DNA of 64,000 nt, from the NCBI GenBank assembly GCA_963831105.1, contig CAWHOS010000003.1, positions 248,001 to 312,000 on the forward strand. The letters are read 5' to 3'. Below the pieces are notes generated by a model. It saw only the letters and a program-made list of their open reading frames with translations, was not told the DNA's origin and made no database searches. Positions 1-10,966 of this stretch are shown here, piece after piece; position 1 is the stretch's first letter; every line of letters starts with the position of its first letter. Made by a program: the position numbers and the translations under genes. The stretch comes from DATFQI01 sp963831105. GTDB taxonomy: Bacteria; Actinomycetota; Thermoleophilia; Solirubrobacterales; Solirubrobacteraceae.

Positions 1-424
1 GACCGGGCGCACGTCGACCGTGCCGCCCAGCGATGAGGAGGCCGAGGGCGCCCAGTGGAACCCGAGCACGCCCTCGTCGACCGTCACCTCGGAGTCGGTG
101 CGCATCCGGTGCAGCAGCTCGCGCCCGAACGCCGGGTCGGCGAGCCCGTCGTAGACCGTCCAGTCGTCGACGGTGCAGATCACGCGCTCGTCCCAGCCCT
201 CGCCGGCCGGCCGCAGCCCGAGCGGCACCTGGTAGGTCTCGTGCGTCCCGGCCGGGAACACGGCCTCCATCAGCGCGAGCACCAGCTGCGGCGACTCGGT
301 GCGCAGCGGCACCGCCTCCATCACGTTGATGTGGCTGACCTCGCGCGACTTGGACGCGAACCAGCGCTGCCCGACGACCCAGTCGTGGAGCTCCTGCTCG
401 GGCAGCCAGGAGAGGTCGTGGAGA

Positions 425-432
<8 letters not shown>
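1..432 (-). CDS. mak: Maltokinase, N-terminal part (cut by window edge)
   Basis: Maltokinase phosphorylates maltose with ATP to maltose 1-phosphate, the substrate of GlgE. Only the first 144 codons are present, in one open frame that runs off the left edge. They correspond to the N-terminal cap domain of the family; the stretch WLPEQELHDWVVGQRWFASK is typical, with a tryptophan and the RWFASK motif near residues 25-30. The kinase-fold lobes lie outside the window. The ATG at 432-430 lies inside the last codons of treS (8-base overlap), so the two genes are probably translationally coupled in a glgE-treS-mak order. In some actinobacteria treS and mak are fused; here they are separate. Identification rests on the cap-domain motif plus the operon context. 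Confidence 0.85.
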
Positions 433-2106
<1,674 letters not shown>

Positions 2107-2110
<4 letters not shown>

Positions 2111-4041
2111 CCGACGACCCGCAGCACGTGCGCCTGCCGATGGCCGGCTTCCATGCGCACGTAGTTGCCGCCGATCCTCCAGTCGAAGTGCTCGCCCGTG
2201 AAGAGGTCCTCGACCGGGAAGACGGGCGGCAGGCCGAGCTCGGCCGGGAGGATCGCCGAGCCCTCCTGGACGCCGTACGGGTCGAGCGAGACGACGGTGA
2301 TGATCGTGTTGCCGGGCGCGCGCTTGACGTAGGCGACGATCGCGTCGTTGTGCGTGTCGAGGAAGTGCACGTTGTCGAGCACCTGCAGCGCCGGGTTCTC
2401 GCGCCGGATCTCGTTCAGCCGGGCGATCGCCGGCAGCAGCGGCCCGTCGAGCTTGCGCTCCCACGTCTCGTACTTCTCGGAGTTGAGGTACTCCTCCGAG
2501 CCCTCGCGGACCGGCACGTTCTCGAAGTGCTCGTAGCCCGAATAGACGCCGTAGGAGGGAGCGAGCGTGCCGGCCAGGATCAGCCGCGCGTGGAACGCGC
2601 CGGGCCCGCCGTGCACGAGGTAGGCCTCGAGGATGTCCGGCGTGACCGGGAAGAAGTTCGGGCGGAAGTACTCCCGCTCCTCGCCGTGGGCGAGCTCGTT
2701 GACGTACTCCATCAGCTCCCAGCGCGAGGTCTTCCAGGTGAAGTAGGTGTAGGACTGCGTGAAGCCGAGCTTGGCCAGCTCGCGCATCACGGCGCGGCGC
2801 GTGAAGGCCTCGGCGAGGAAGACCACGTCGCGGTCGACCTTGTGGACCTCCTTGATCAGCCACTCCCAGAACAGGAACGGCTTCGTGTGCGGGTTGTCGA
2901 CGCGGTAGACCTTCACGCCGGCGTCGACCCAGAAGAGGAAGATCCGCAGCCACTCGTCCCAGAGGCCGCGCCAGTCCTCGCACTCCCAGTTGACGTTGTA
3001 GATGTCCTGGTACTTCTTGGGCGGGTTCTCGGCGTACTTGAGCGTCCCGTCCGGGCGGCGGTGGAACCACTCGGGGTGCTCCGTCAGCCACGGGTGGTCG
3101 GCGGAGGCGTTGATGGCGAAGTCCATGCAGACGTCCATGCCGTGCTCGCGCGCCGTCGCGCACAGCGAGCGCACGTCGTCGACCGTGCCCAGCTCGGGGT
3201 GGACGGCGTCGTGGCCGCCCTCCTTGCCGCCGACCGCGTACGGCGAGCCGGGATCGTCGGGCCCGGCCACGAGCGTGTTGTTGCGGCCCTTGCGGTTGGT
3301 GACCCCGATCGGGTGGATCGGCGTCATGTAGACCACGTCGAAGCCCATCGAGGCGAGCTCGGGCACGATCGCCTCGACGCCCTTGATCCCGCCCCAGGAG
3401 CGCGGGAAGACCTCGTACCAGGAGCCGAAGCGCCCGCGCACGCGGTCGACCTCGAGCGGCAGCGCCTTGTCGAGCCGGGTGGCGCCGTGGCGGCCCTGGG
3501 CGCGCTCCATCGCCTCGGCCAGCTCGGGCGACAGCGCGGCCTCCCAGCGGGTCTGCTGCGGGGAGGCGTCGTCCTCGAGCACCGTCAGCGCGTGCTGGAT
3601 CGCCCGCTTGTGCACCGCGCCCTTGGGCTTGGCCCGCTGGAGCAGCACGACGCCCTCCGACAGCTCGCCCGAGAGGTCCTCCTGGGCGGCGGCGACCTTG
3701 CGCTGGATCTCGTCGCGCCAGGTGGCGAAGAGGTCGATCCAGGCCTCGACCGAGAACTCCCACGAGCCCTGGATCTCGACCGGGAACTCGCCCTCCCAGC
3801 GCACGCCGTTGTGGTGCGCGTCGATCGGGCGCATCGCGGCCTCGAGCCAGCTGCGGCCGCCCGGGGCGCGATAGCGGATCACCGCGCGGAGCTTCTCGTG
3901 GCCGTCGGAGAACACGTCGGCGGCTACCGTCACGGAGTCCCCGACGCAGCGCTTGGGCGCGTAGCGGCCCGCATCGATGACCGGCGACAGCGGCCGGATG
4001 CGGATCCGTGGCGGAGCTTGCGTGCGCTTAGCTGCGGGCAT
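2107..4041 (-). CDS. glgE: Alpha-1,4-glucan:maltose-1-phosphate maltosyltransferase
   Basis: GlgE transfers maltosyl units from maltose 1-phosphate to growing alpha-1,4-glucan chains. The 644-residue frame has the N-terminal beta domain and dimerisation helices of the family, then the GH13_3 barrel. Diagnostic motifs are VVYMTPIHPIGVTNRKGRNN, the substrate-binding VYRVDNPHTKP (nucleophile Asp near residue 380) and FLAEAFTR (acid/base Glu). Length matches characterised GlgE proteins (about 660-700 residues). It is the first gene of a glgE-treS-mak operon on the minus strand. The ATG at 4041 lies only 31 bases from the divergent malQ start, so both promoters must be extremely compact or lie within the opposite gene. 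Confidence 0.95.
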
Positions 4042-4072
4042 CCCGGACCGGAGTATCCGACTTGGACCCCCG

Positions 4073-5283
4073 ATGAAACTCGTTCGTTCCAGCGGCGTGC
4101 AACTGCATCCGACCTCCCTCCCGAAGGGGCGACTGGGCGCGGAAGCCTACGCGTTCGTCGATTGGCTGGCGGATGCGGGCCAGTCGTGGTGGCAGATGCT
4201 GCCGCTCGGCCCGCCCGACCGCTACGGCTCGCCCTACAAGGCCAAGTCGGCGTTCGCCGCGTGGCCGGGGCTGCTGGGCGAGCCCCGCGCGGCGGTCACG
4301 AAGGAGCAGGAGCTCGACTTCCGCGAGCGCAACGCCGCACTGGATCGACGACTGGGTCGCGCCACGGCGGCCGCGGGGCGCTCGCCGACCAGGTCCGCTT
4401 CGACCGCGAGTGGGCGGCGCTGCGCCGCTACGCGCTCGACCGCGGCGTGAAGCTGATCGGCGACGTCCCGATCTACGTCGCGCCGGGCAGCGCCGACCAC
4501 AAGGCCCACCCCGAGCTCTTCCAGGACGGCGCGGTGGCGGGCACGCCGCCCGACGCGTTCACCGACAAGGGCCAGCTGTGGGGCAACCCGCTCTACGACT
4601 GGCCGGCGCTGCAGCGCCGCGGCTACCGCTGGTGGGTCGAGCGCCTGCGCCGCACGTTCGACCTCTACGACCTCGCCCGGGTCGACCACTTCCGCGGCTT
4701 CGTCTCCTACTGGTCCGTGCCGGCGCGCGCCCGTCACGCGCTGTCCGGGCACTGGAAGCGCGGGCCCGGCCGCGCCGTCTTCGACGCCGCGGGCGCGGAG
4801 CTCGGCGACCTCGCGCTGATCGCGGAGGACCTCGGCGTGATCACGCCGGCGGTCGAGCGGCTGCGCGACGGCCTCGGGTATCCGGGCATGGCGATCCTGC
4901 AGTACCACTTCGACCCGGACCCGCACTCCCCGCACAACCTCGCCAACCACCGCGAGCACCAGGTCGTCTACACGGGCACCCACGACCACGACACGCTGCG
5001 CGGCTGGTACGAGTCGCTGCCCGCCGCCCGCCGGGCGCGCGTGGACGCGCAGATCGGGAGCGGCGGCGACCCGCACTGGCGCCTGATCGAGCTCGCGTTC
5101 TCGTCGCGCGCCGAGCTCGCGATGGTGCAGACGCAGGACGTGCTCGGGCTCGGCTCGGAGGCGCGGATGAACATGCCCGGCACCGCCAAGGGCTCGTGGA
5201 AGTGGCGCCTGCGCGACGGCGCACTGACCCCTGACCTCGCCCGCCGCCTCCGTGCGGCGAGCGAGGCCGCGGGCCGCGCCTAG
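4073..5283 (+). CDS. malQ: 4-alpha-glucanotransferase (two apparent frameshifts)
   Basis: MalQ (amylomaltase, GH77) rearranges malto-oligosaccharides, a logical partner of the divergent glgE operon. Reading starts at ATG 4073 (SGVQLHPTSLPKGRLG, GQSWWQMLPLGPP) and must shift by +1 near 4333-4338 to reach HWIDDWVA, and again near 4358-4363 to reach ADQVRFDREWAALRRYA. Family motifs in the last frame include LIGDVPIYVA, GQLWGNPLYDW, ARVDHFRGF (nucleophile Asp), IAEDLGVIT (acid Glu), GTHDHDT and MNMPGT. Removing one base at each site gives a continuous protein of about 403 residues that matches the short actinobacterial MalQ form. I therefore treat it as one gene with two single-base insertions, probably sequence errors. 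The stop overlaps the convergent gene by 4 bases. Confidence 0.9.
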
Positions 5284-6008
5284 CCGGCGCGGCGCATCGG
5301 CGTCGGCCGCGCTGCCGCGGACGCCGAAGCGCGCTTGACGACGCGTCCCTTGCGCCAGGTGTAGAGCCCGCTCGGCGTGCGCCGCGCCGTGCTGAGCACG
5401 AGCCGATAGGCGCCGGCCTTGAGCTTCGGCACGCGGATGCGCGCGACGAGGTCGCCGCAGTCCGCGCTCAGGACGCCGGCGCGGACGGCCTTGACCGTCG
5501 TGCGGCCCTTCTGGAAGTGGAAGTAGAGCGGCTTGCCCGCGGAGAACGCCCAGCCGTAGGCCTCGACCTCGACCTTGCGCCCCGGGACGTAGCGGCCCGG
5601 CGAGAAGCCGGCCCAGCGCGTGAACGTGAGCTGCGTCGTCGCGAACTGGGACTCGGGCGGCTGCGCGCCCGCGTCGGCGCGGGTCTGGTCGGTCGCCCTG
5701 ACGGTCAGCTCACGCCGGCTCTCGTTCGCGTCGAGCAGCATGTCCTCCTCGACGCCGAGCTGCCCGGCGATCCCGCCGGACGGGTCGGCGGCGCCCGTGA
5801 AGCCGGCGCGCGGCCCCTCGGGGACGGAGAACTGCAGGCCGACGGGGCCGGACGGCGTGTAGCCGGTGCCGGTGAAGGCGAGCGCCTGCTCGGCCGTGTA
5901 GCACGGCCGGTCGAAGGCGATCGTGGGCTGGGGCGCCTGCGCGGAGGCCGCGGGCGCGAGCGTTGCGGCCGCGGCGACGGCCAGGGCGATGGGGCGGCGG
6001 CTGGTCAT
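5280..6008 (-). CDS. Secreted protein of unknown function
   Basis: The 242-residue product starts with a Sec signal peptide (MTSRRPIALAVAAAATLAPA, cleavage expected after ASAQA). ATG at 6008 is chosen because it places this signal first; the frame stays open upstream but encodes non-signal sequence. The mature part looks like two beta-rich Ig-like modules, opening PTIAFDRPCYTAEQALAFTG and closing with a basic tail ending PTPMRRAG. Two cysteines are visible, in RPCYT and ADCGD. I recognise no catalytic motif. It resembles the small beta-sandwich exported proteins that are frequent in this lineage. Convergent with malQ, overlapping it by 4 bases. Confidence 0.75.
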   Translation of the reverse strand: MTSRRPIALAVAAAATLAPAASAQAPQPTIAFDRPCYTAEQALAFTGTGYTPSGPVGLQFSVPEGPRAGFTGAADPSGGIAGQLGVEEDMLLDANESRRELTVRATDQTRADAGAQPPESQFATTQLTFTRWAGFSPGRYVPGRKVEVEAYGWAFSAGKPLYFHFQKGRTTVKAVRAGVLSADCGDLVARIRVPKLKAGAYRLVLSTARRTPSGLYTWRKGRVVKRASASAAARPTPMRRAG

Positions 6009-6079
6009 GGCCCCATCGCACACCCGCGGCGGGGGCGCCGCCAGACACCAAGGTGTGGAGCGGGCTCCCCCTCTGGTCC

Positions 6080-6085
6080 TACACT
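6080..6085 (+). promoter_or_regulatory. -10 box TACACT, probable leaderless start for the methyltransferase gene
   Basis: TACACT fits the actinobacterial TANNNT -10 consensus and sits 9 bases before ATG 6095. No Shine-Dalgarno-like sequence lies between, so the transcript probably begins at or very near the start codon. No convincing -35 is visible. Confidence 0.5.
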
Positions 6086-6094
6086 CACGGCGCC

Positions 6095-7009
6095 ATGGCC
6101 GCCCCTGCAACCAAGATCGAGATCCTCGACGTCAACAAGCGCTACCACGACGTGGCGGCGGGCGAGTACGACGCCAAGTGGGGCATCTCGTTCGCGCAGA
6201 ACGGCCAGGAGCAGGTCGTCGGGAAGCTGGCCAAGCTGCTCGGCCCCCGGCCGGGGCCGTTCGCGCGGTCGCTGGAGATCGGCGCGGGCACGGGCTACTT
6301 CAGCCTCAACATGCTGCAGGCGGGCGTCGTCGGCGAGGCCACCTGCACGGACATCTCCCCCGGCATGCTCGCCACGCTCGAGGCGAACGCCGCACGGCTC
6401 GGCCTCGAGGTCGAGACGGCCGCCTGCGACGCGGCCGCGCTGCCGTTCGGGGACGAGAGCTTCGACCTCGTCTTCGGCCACGCCGTCCTGCACCACCTGC
6501 CCGAGCTCGACCGCGCCTTCGCCGAGTTCCACCGCGTGCTGCGCCCCGGCGGGACGCTGTTCTTCGCCGGCGAGCCGTCGCGCCGCGGCGACCGGATCGC
6601 CGCGGTGCCCAAGCGCGTCGCGTGGCGGATCTCGCCCGCCTGGCGCGCCGCGCTGCGCGTGCCGAAGGCGCCGCACCTGAACGGTCATCCGCGCGGGCCC
6701 GGCGACGCCCACGACCTCGAGGGCGTCGTCGACGTGCACGCCTTCGTGCCCGCCGACCTCGAGCGCCACGCGGCCGCCGCCGGCTTCGAGCGCGTGCGCG
6801 TCCGCGGCGAGGAGCTGCTCGCGAACTGGTTCGGCTGGTTCAACCGCACGCTGGAGGCGAGCGCCGACCCGAAGGGGATCCCGATGCCGTGGATCCACTA
6901 CGCGCACCGCGGCTATCTCCTGCTGCAGGGCGTCGACCGGCGGCTGCTCGAAGGCCGCCTGCCGCCGCAGCTCTTCTACAACCTGATGCTCGCGGCCACG
7001 AAGCCGTGA
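6095..7009 (+). CDS. Class I SAM-dependent methyltransferase
   Basis: The 304-residue protein has a methyltransferase-11-type Rossmann domain: motif I LEIGAGTGYFS (about residues 65-75, SAM glycine loop), an acidic residue after strand 2 (CTDISPGM), motif II around CDAAALPFGDESFDLV and motif III HRVLRPGGTLFF. The C-terminal third (DVHAFVPADLERHAAAAGF onward) is a lineage-specific extension ending near LLLQGVDRRL. The substrate cannot be read from sequence; lipid, quinone or small-molecule methylation are all possible. It overlaps the next gene by GTGA, so the DUF3159 membrane protein is probably translated from the same mRNA. Confidence 0.88.
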   Translation: MAAPATKIEILDVNKRYHDVAAGEYDAKWGISFAQNGQEQVVGKLAKLLGPRPGPFARSLEIGAGTGYFSLNMLQAGVVGEATCTDISPGMLATLEANAARLGLEVETAACDAAALPFGDESFDLVFGHAVLHHLPELDRAFAEFHRVLRPGGTLFFAGEPSRRGDRIAAVPKRVAWRISPAWRAALRVPKAPHLNGHPRGPGDAHDLEGVVDVHAFVPADLERHAAAAGFERVRVRGEELLANWFGWFNRTLEASADPKGIPMPWIHYAHRGYLLLQGVDRRLLEGRLPPQLFYNLMLAATKP

Positions 7010-7669
7010 CGGCGGATCCCGGGCGGGACGAGGAGCGGAGGCCCGAGCTCCCGCCGAGCCCGCTGGAGATGCTCCGCGATCGCCGCGCGATCGTGGACAC
7101 CGGCGTCGGCCCCGTCGCGTTCGTCACGGTCAACGCGCTCGCGGGCCTCGAGACCGCCGCGGCCGTCGCGGTCGGCATCCAGCTCGTGATCGCCGTCGAG
7201 CGGCTCGTCGCGCCGGCGCCCGGTCACCAACGCGATCGGCGGCCTGCTCGGCACCGGCCTGGCCGTCTTCATCGCGCTGCGCAGCGGCAGCGCGGAGGGC
7301 TACTTCGTGCCGCGGATGATCTACGCCGCCGTGCTCTCGCTCGTGTTCGCGGGCTCCGTGGTGATCCGCCGCCCGCTCGTGGGGATCCTGATCGGCCTGC
7401 TCTACCGCGCCCCGTCGGAGTGGGTCGAGGACCGCCGGGTGCGCCGGGCCTTCGGCGAGGTCACGCTCGCCTGGGCGGGCCTGTTCGCGTTCCGCGCGAT
7501 CGTCTACCTCGTGCTGATCTCGGCCGGCAAGGCGGGCTGGCTCGCCGTGGCCAGCGTCGCCATGGGCTGGCCGGCCTTCCTGTTGCTGCTGTTCCTCTCC
7601 TACCGCTACGTACCGCGGCGGCTGGCCCAGCTCGGCGCGCCGCCTAGGCCCGAGACAGCTTCCTCGTGA
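7006..7669 (+). CDS. DUF3159 family membrane protein (one apparent frameshift)
   Basis: DUF3159 proteins are actinobacterial integral membrane proteins of unknown function. Reading starts at GTG 7006, which overlaps the methyltransferase stop. The N-terminal half (VDTGVGPVAFVTVNALAGLE, then a helix AVAVGIQLVIAVERLV) is in one frame. A +1 shift near 7207-7212 is needed to continue with PVTNAIGGLLGTGLAVFIAL, RRPLVGILIGLLYR and the final helices VYLVLISAGKAGW and GWPAFLLLLFLSYRYV. Four to six transmembrane segments are expected. Removing one base restores RLVRRRPVTNAIGG, the family's conserved loop. The last nine codons overlap the convergent GGDEF-EAL gene. Confidence 0.8.
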
Positions 7670-10106
7670 GCTCGACCGCGGGCATCGGCCGCGCCAGGTG
7701 GAAGCCCTGGCCGTGGCTCGCCCCCGCGGCCTGCAGATAACCGAGCTGCTCCGCCGTCTCGATGCCCTCGGCGACGACGAAGAGGTCGAGCTCGCGTGCC
7801 AGCCGCAGCATCGCGGCGATGAGCGCGGCGCCGCGCGGATCCTCCGGCACGCCGGCCAGGAAGGAGCGGTCGAGCTTGAGGATGTGCACGGTCAGGTGGC
7901 GCAGGCGCGTCAGCGACGAGAAGCCCGCGCCGAAGTCGTCGATGGCGATCCGCACGCCGAGGCCGGCGATGCGGTCGAGCAACGGCGCCACGCCGGCCGG
8001 CTCGGACAGCGCGGACTCCGTGATCTCGATCACCAGGGTGTCGGGCCCGATCCCGTGGGCCCGCATGCGATCGGTCAGCCGGTGGACGAAGCCCGGGCTC
8101 ATCAGCTCCAGCGGCGAGACGTTGTAGCCGACCTCGATGTCGAAGCCGGCGTCGCGCCAGGCGCGCGCCTGCTTGCACGTCGCGTCCAGCACCCACTCGC
8201 CGATCGCGTCGATCAGCCCGGTGTCCTCGGCCAGCGGGATGAACTCCGCCGGGGAGACCATCCCGCGCTCGGGGTCGTTCCAGCGCACGAGCGCCTCGGC
8301 GCCGATGATGCCGCCGCCGGCGAGCTCGCAGACGGGCTGGAAGTGCAGCTCGAGCTGGTCTTCGGCGAGCGCGGTGCGCAGCCGGCCCGTGAGCTCCAGG
8401 CGGCGCGACGCGGTGTCGTCGGCGGCCCGGTAGAGCGCGTGGCGGCCGCGACCGGCGCGCTTGGCCTGGTACATCGCGGCGTCGGCGTGCTTGAGCAGGT
8501 CGGCCGCGTCGAGCGCGTCCGCGGGGTAGAGGCTGATGCCGACGCTGGCGCCGACCTGCAGCGCCGCGCCGCCGACGTGGAACGGCAGCCGCAGCTCCTC
8601 CAGCAGCTCCGCCGCGACCGCCTCGGCCATCGCGCGGCCGTCGCCCGGCAGGTCCTCGAGCAGCAGCATGAACTCGTCGCCGCCGTGGCGGGTGAGCAGG
8701 TGCGCCGCCGCGACCCGGTGCTCGAGCCGGCGCGCGATCGCGCACAGCAGCTCGTCGCCGGCGGCATGGCCGAGCGAGTCGTTGACCGTCTTGAAGTCGT
8801 CGAGGTCGAGGTTGAGCAGGGCGACGGTCGAGCGGCTCTTTCCCGCGCGCTCGACCGCGACCTCCAGGCGCTCCTCGAGCAGCCCGCGGTTGGCGAGCCC
8901 GGTCAGGCGGTCGTGGAAGGCGTAGTGCGCCAGCGCCTGCTCGCTGCGGTGGCGCGAGGTGACGTCGGTGGCGACGCCGATCACGGCCGTGCCGCCGTCG
9001 GAGCGGCCCGCCACGGGCGAGTAGGACACGTCGAAGACGAGGTCGCCGACCTCCGCCAGCACGCTGACGTGCTCCCCGGCGAGCGCGCGGCGCGCGGCGG
9101 CCTTGACCCGCGGCTCGCCGGCGTAGACCTCGAACACCGAGCGGCCGACCACCTCGCCGGGCTCGAGGCCGAGCAGCTCGAGCGCCTTGCCCTCCGAGAG
9201 CAGGAAGACGCCGTCGCGGTCGAGCGCGAACAGGACCATCGGCGCCGACTCCACGATCGTCGACATCTGCGCCTCCGACGCGCGCAGGCGCGCCTCCGTG
9301 CGCCGCAGCTCCGTGACGTCGACGAGCACGCCCTGCGAGTACAGCGGCGCGCCCTCCGCGTCGCGCACGATCGTCTCCTGGTCGAGCAGGTGCACGACCG
9401 CGCCGTCGGCGGCGACGAAGCGGTACTCGAGGTCGACGGGGATCTGCTCGCGGGTGTGGCGAGCGAGCTCCTCGACGACCCAGGCGCGGTCCTCGGGGTG
9501 CACGACCGAGGTCCAGAACTGGGGGTCCGCCGTCCAGCGCTCCGGCGGGTAGCCCGTCATGGTCTCGATCTGCGGGCTGATGTAGCGGATCGAGACGGCC
9601 TCGTCGTAGTCGCAGATGTAGGTGACGACCGGCACCTGCTCGACCAGGCGGCGGAAGCGCGCCTCGGCGTCCTCGAGCGCGGCCTGGGTCGCGCGCAGGC
9701 CGCTGAGGTCGCGCAGGAATCCGATGAACAGCGGCTCGCCCCCGACGTCGCTGCGCGTCACCGTCAGCTCGATCGGGATCCGGGAGCCGTCGCGGCGCAT
9801 CGCCTGCATCTCCAGCCGGCGCCCGAGGATCGCGCTCGAGCCCGTCTCGAGGTGCCGCCGGATGCCCTCCTCGTGGCGCTCGCGCTGCTCGGGCGGGACG
9901 ATCAACTCGCCGAGGCGGCGCCCGCGCGCCTCCTCGCGCGCGTACCCGAAGGTGCGCTCCGCCGCGGCGTTGAAGTCGACGACGAGCCCGTCGGCGTCCA
10001 TCGTGACGATGCAGTCCAGCGCAGCCTCGAGCATCGCCTCGCGGCGGGCGTCGGCCGTCTCGGCGTCGGCATGGGGGAGCTGGAGCGTGGGCGCGCGCGG
10101 GGGCAT
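7644..10106 (-). CDS. PAS-PAS-PAS-GGDEF-EAL cyclic-di-GMP signalling protein
   Basis: A soluble protein of about 820 residues that can make and/or degrade cyclic di-GMP. Three PAS domains come first (starting near EAALDCIVTMDADG, LVEQVPVVTYICDYDE and IVESAPMVLFALDRDG), followed by a diguanylate cyclase domain with an intact TRHGGDEF site and then an EAL phosphodiesterase domain. The EAL part keeps its key residues: GAEALVRW, NVSPLEL, ITESALSE, IDDFGAGFSSL, LKLDRSF and AEGIET. No RxxD inhibitory site is seen just before GGDEF. Both catalytic sets look functional, so PAS ligands may decide the direction. ATG 10106 is preferred; the frame is open to a GTG at 10181. A PilZ protein that could read the signal is at 31984-32283. 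Confidence 0.93.
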   Translation of the reverse strand: MPPRAPTLQLPHADAETADARREAMLEAALDCIVTMDADGLVVDFNAAAERTFGYAREEARGRRLGELIVPPEQRERHEEGIRRHLETGSSAILGRRLEMQAMRRDGSRIPIELTVTRSDVGGEPLFIGFLRDLSGLRATQAALEDAEARFRRLVEQVPVVTYICDYDEAVSIRYISPQIETMTGYPPERWTADPQFWTSVVHPEDRAWVVEELARHTREQIPVDLEYRFVAADGAVVHLLDQETIVRDAEGAPLYSQGVLVDVTELRRTEARLRASEAQMSTIVESAPMVLFALDRDGVFLLSEGKALELLGLEPGEVVGRSVFEVYAGEPRVKAAARRALAGEHVSVLAEVGDLVFDVSYSPVAGRSDGGTAVIGVATDVTSRHRSEQALAHYAFHDRLTGLANRGLLEERLEVAVERAGKSRSTVALLNLDLDDFKTVNDSLGHAAGDELLCAIARRLEHRVAAAHLLTRHGGDEFMLLLEDLPGDGRAMAEAVAAELLEELRLPFHVGGAALQVGASVGISLYPADALDAADLLKHADAAMYQAKRAGRGRHALYRAADDTASRRLELTGRLRTALAEDQLELHFQPVCELAGGGIIGAEALVRWNDPERGMVSPAEFIPLAEDTGLIDAIGEWVLDATCKQARAWRDAGFDIEVGYNVSPLELMSPGFVHRLTDRMRAHGIGPDTLVIEITESALSEPAGVAPLLDRIAGLGVRIAIDDFGAGFSSLTRLRHLTVHILKLDRSFLAGVPEDPRGAALIAAMLRLARELDLFVVAEGIETAEQLGYLQAAGASHGQGFHLARPMPAVELTRKLSRA

Positions 10107-10215
10107 CCGAGGGACAGGACGTTCATCGGCCGGGCGGCCCACAGGTTGAGAGCCCTCACCGGTTTCCGGGGTAGTGCCCACCCTGTGCCTCGGCCATGCG
10201 CCGCGGGTCAGCCGA

Positions 10216-10938
10216 CTACCGGGGCGTGCCGAGCGACCTCAGCCGCTCGCGCGCGATCAGCGCGGCCGCGCGGCCCGACACCTTGGCGTGGCGATAGGCG
10301 TAGGTGACGTCGCCCTGGAGCCTCCGGGGGCGGCTCGGGCGCGACGGGGCGATCAGCGCCGACGGCCGCGCGCGCACGGCCATCCCGTCGGCGGCGAGCA
10401 CGGCGAGCGCACGCTCGGCGATCGCGACCTGGCCGAACGCGGTCGGGTGCACGTGGTCGGCCATCACGAGGTTGCGGGCGCCGAAGTCGCGCAGATCCAG
10501 CAGCAACGCCCCCGCCGCGCGCGCGTTGCGCTCCACGGCGGCGTTGCCCTCCGCGAGCCGGCCGGCCCGCGGGCGGCCGAGGTCGAGCGGGAACGTCGCG
10601 GTCAGCACCCGCTCGCAGCGCTCTGACAGGAAGGCCAGCGCGGTCGCGTGGTCGCGCGCGAAGCCGTCCGCGTCGAAGTCGAGCGCCCGCACGTCGTTGA
10701 CGCCGACGTAGAGGCAGCCGAGGTCCCAGCGCCCGCCCGCCTGGGCCTCGACGGCCGCCAGCTGGCGCGCCACCACGTCGGCCGCCCGCGCGCCGTCCGT
10801 CGCGACGCCGGTGTAGGGCAGCCCGAGGCCGCGCGCCGTCCACAGCGCCCACGACTGCAGCGCCACGCCGTTCTGGAGCTCCCCGCCTCCGTTGGTGATC
10901 GAGTCGCCGAGCGCGACGACGCCGAGGGGGCAGCTCAT
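10216..10938 (-). CDS. SGNH/GDSL-type esterase or lipase
   Basis: The 240-residue product has the SGNH hydrolase blocks in order: block I ALGDSITNGGG (catalytic Ser), block III YVGVNDVRAL (Asn) and block V ADHVHPTAFG (catalytic Asp and His, DxxH). No signal peptide is visible, so it is probably cytoplasmic. The ATG at 10938 places block I within the first 15 residues, as usual. The C-terminal 45 residues are basic and family-atypical. The natural substrate is unknown. It is divergent from the aldo/keto reductase-like gene with only 28 bases between start codons. Confidence 0.85.
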   Translation of the reverse strand: MSCPLGVVALGDSITNGGGELQNGVALQSWALWTARGLGLPYTGVATDGARAADVVARQLAAVEAQAGGRWDLGCLYVGVNDVRALDFDADGFARDHATALAFLSERCERVLTATFPLDLGRPRAGRLAEGNAAVERNARAAGALLLDLRDFGARNLVMADHVHPTAFGQVAIAERALAVLAADGMAVRARPSALIAPSRPSRPRRLQGDVTYAYRHAKVSGRAAALIARERLRSLGTPR

Positions 10939-10950
10939 GCGGGCGCATCC

Positions 10951-10956
10951 TAGAGT
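10951..10956 (+). promoter_or_regulatory. -10 box TAGAGT ahead of the oxidoreductase gene
   Basis: TAGAGT (TANNNT type) ends 10 bases before ATG 10967 inside the 28-base divergent gap. A leaderless or near-leaderless transcript is implied, because there is no room for a normal 5' UTR and no ribosome-binding sequence. Confidence 0.4.
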
Positions 10957-10966
10957 TGATGCGCGA

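Noticed and set aside
4321..4400. Loss of an internal MalQ segment
   Set aside because: With two single bases removed the sequence reads continuously (WIDDWVA, then GGRGALADQVRFDREW). No large deletion is needed for the short actinobacterial MalQ type.
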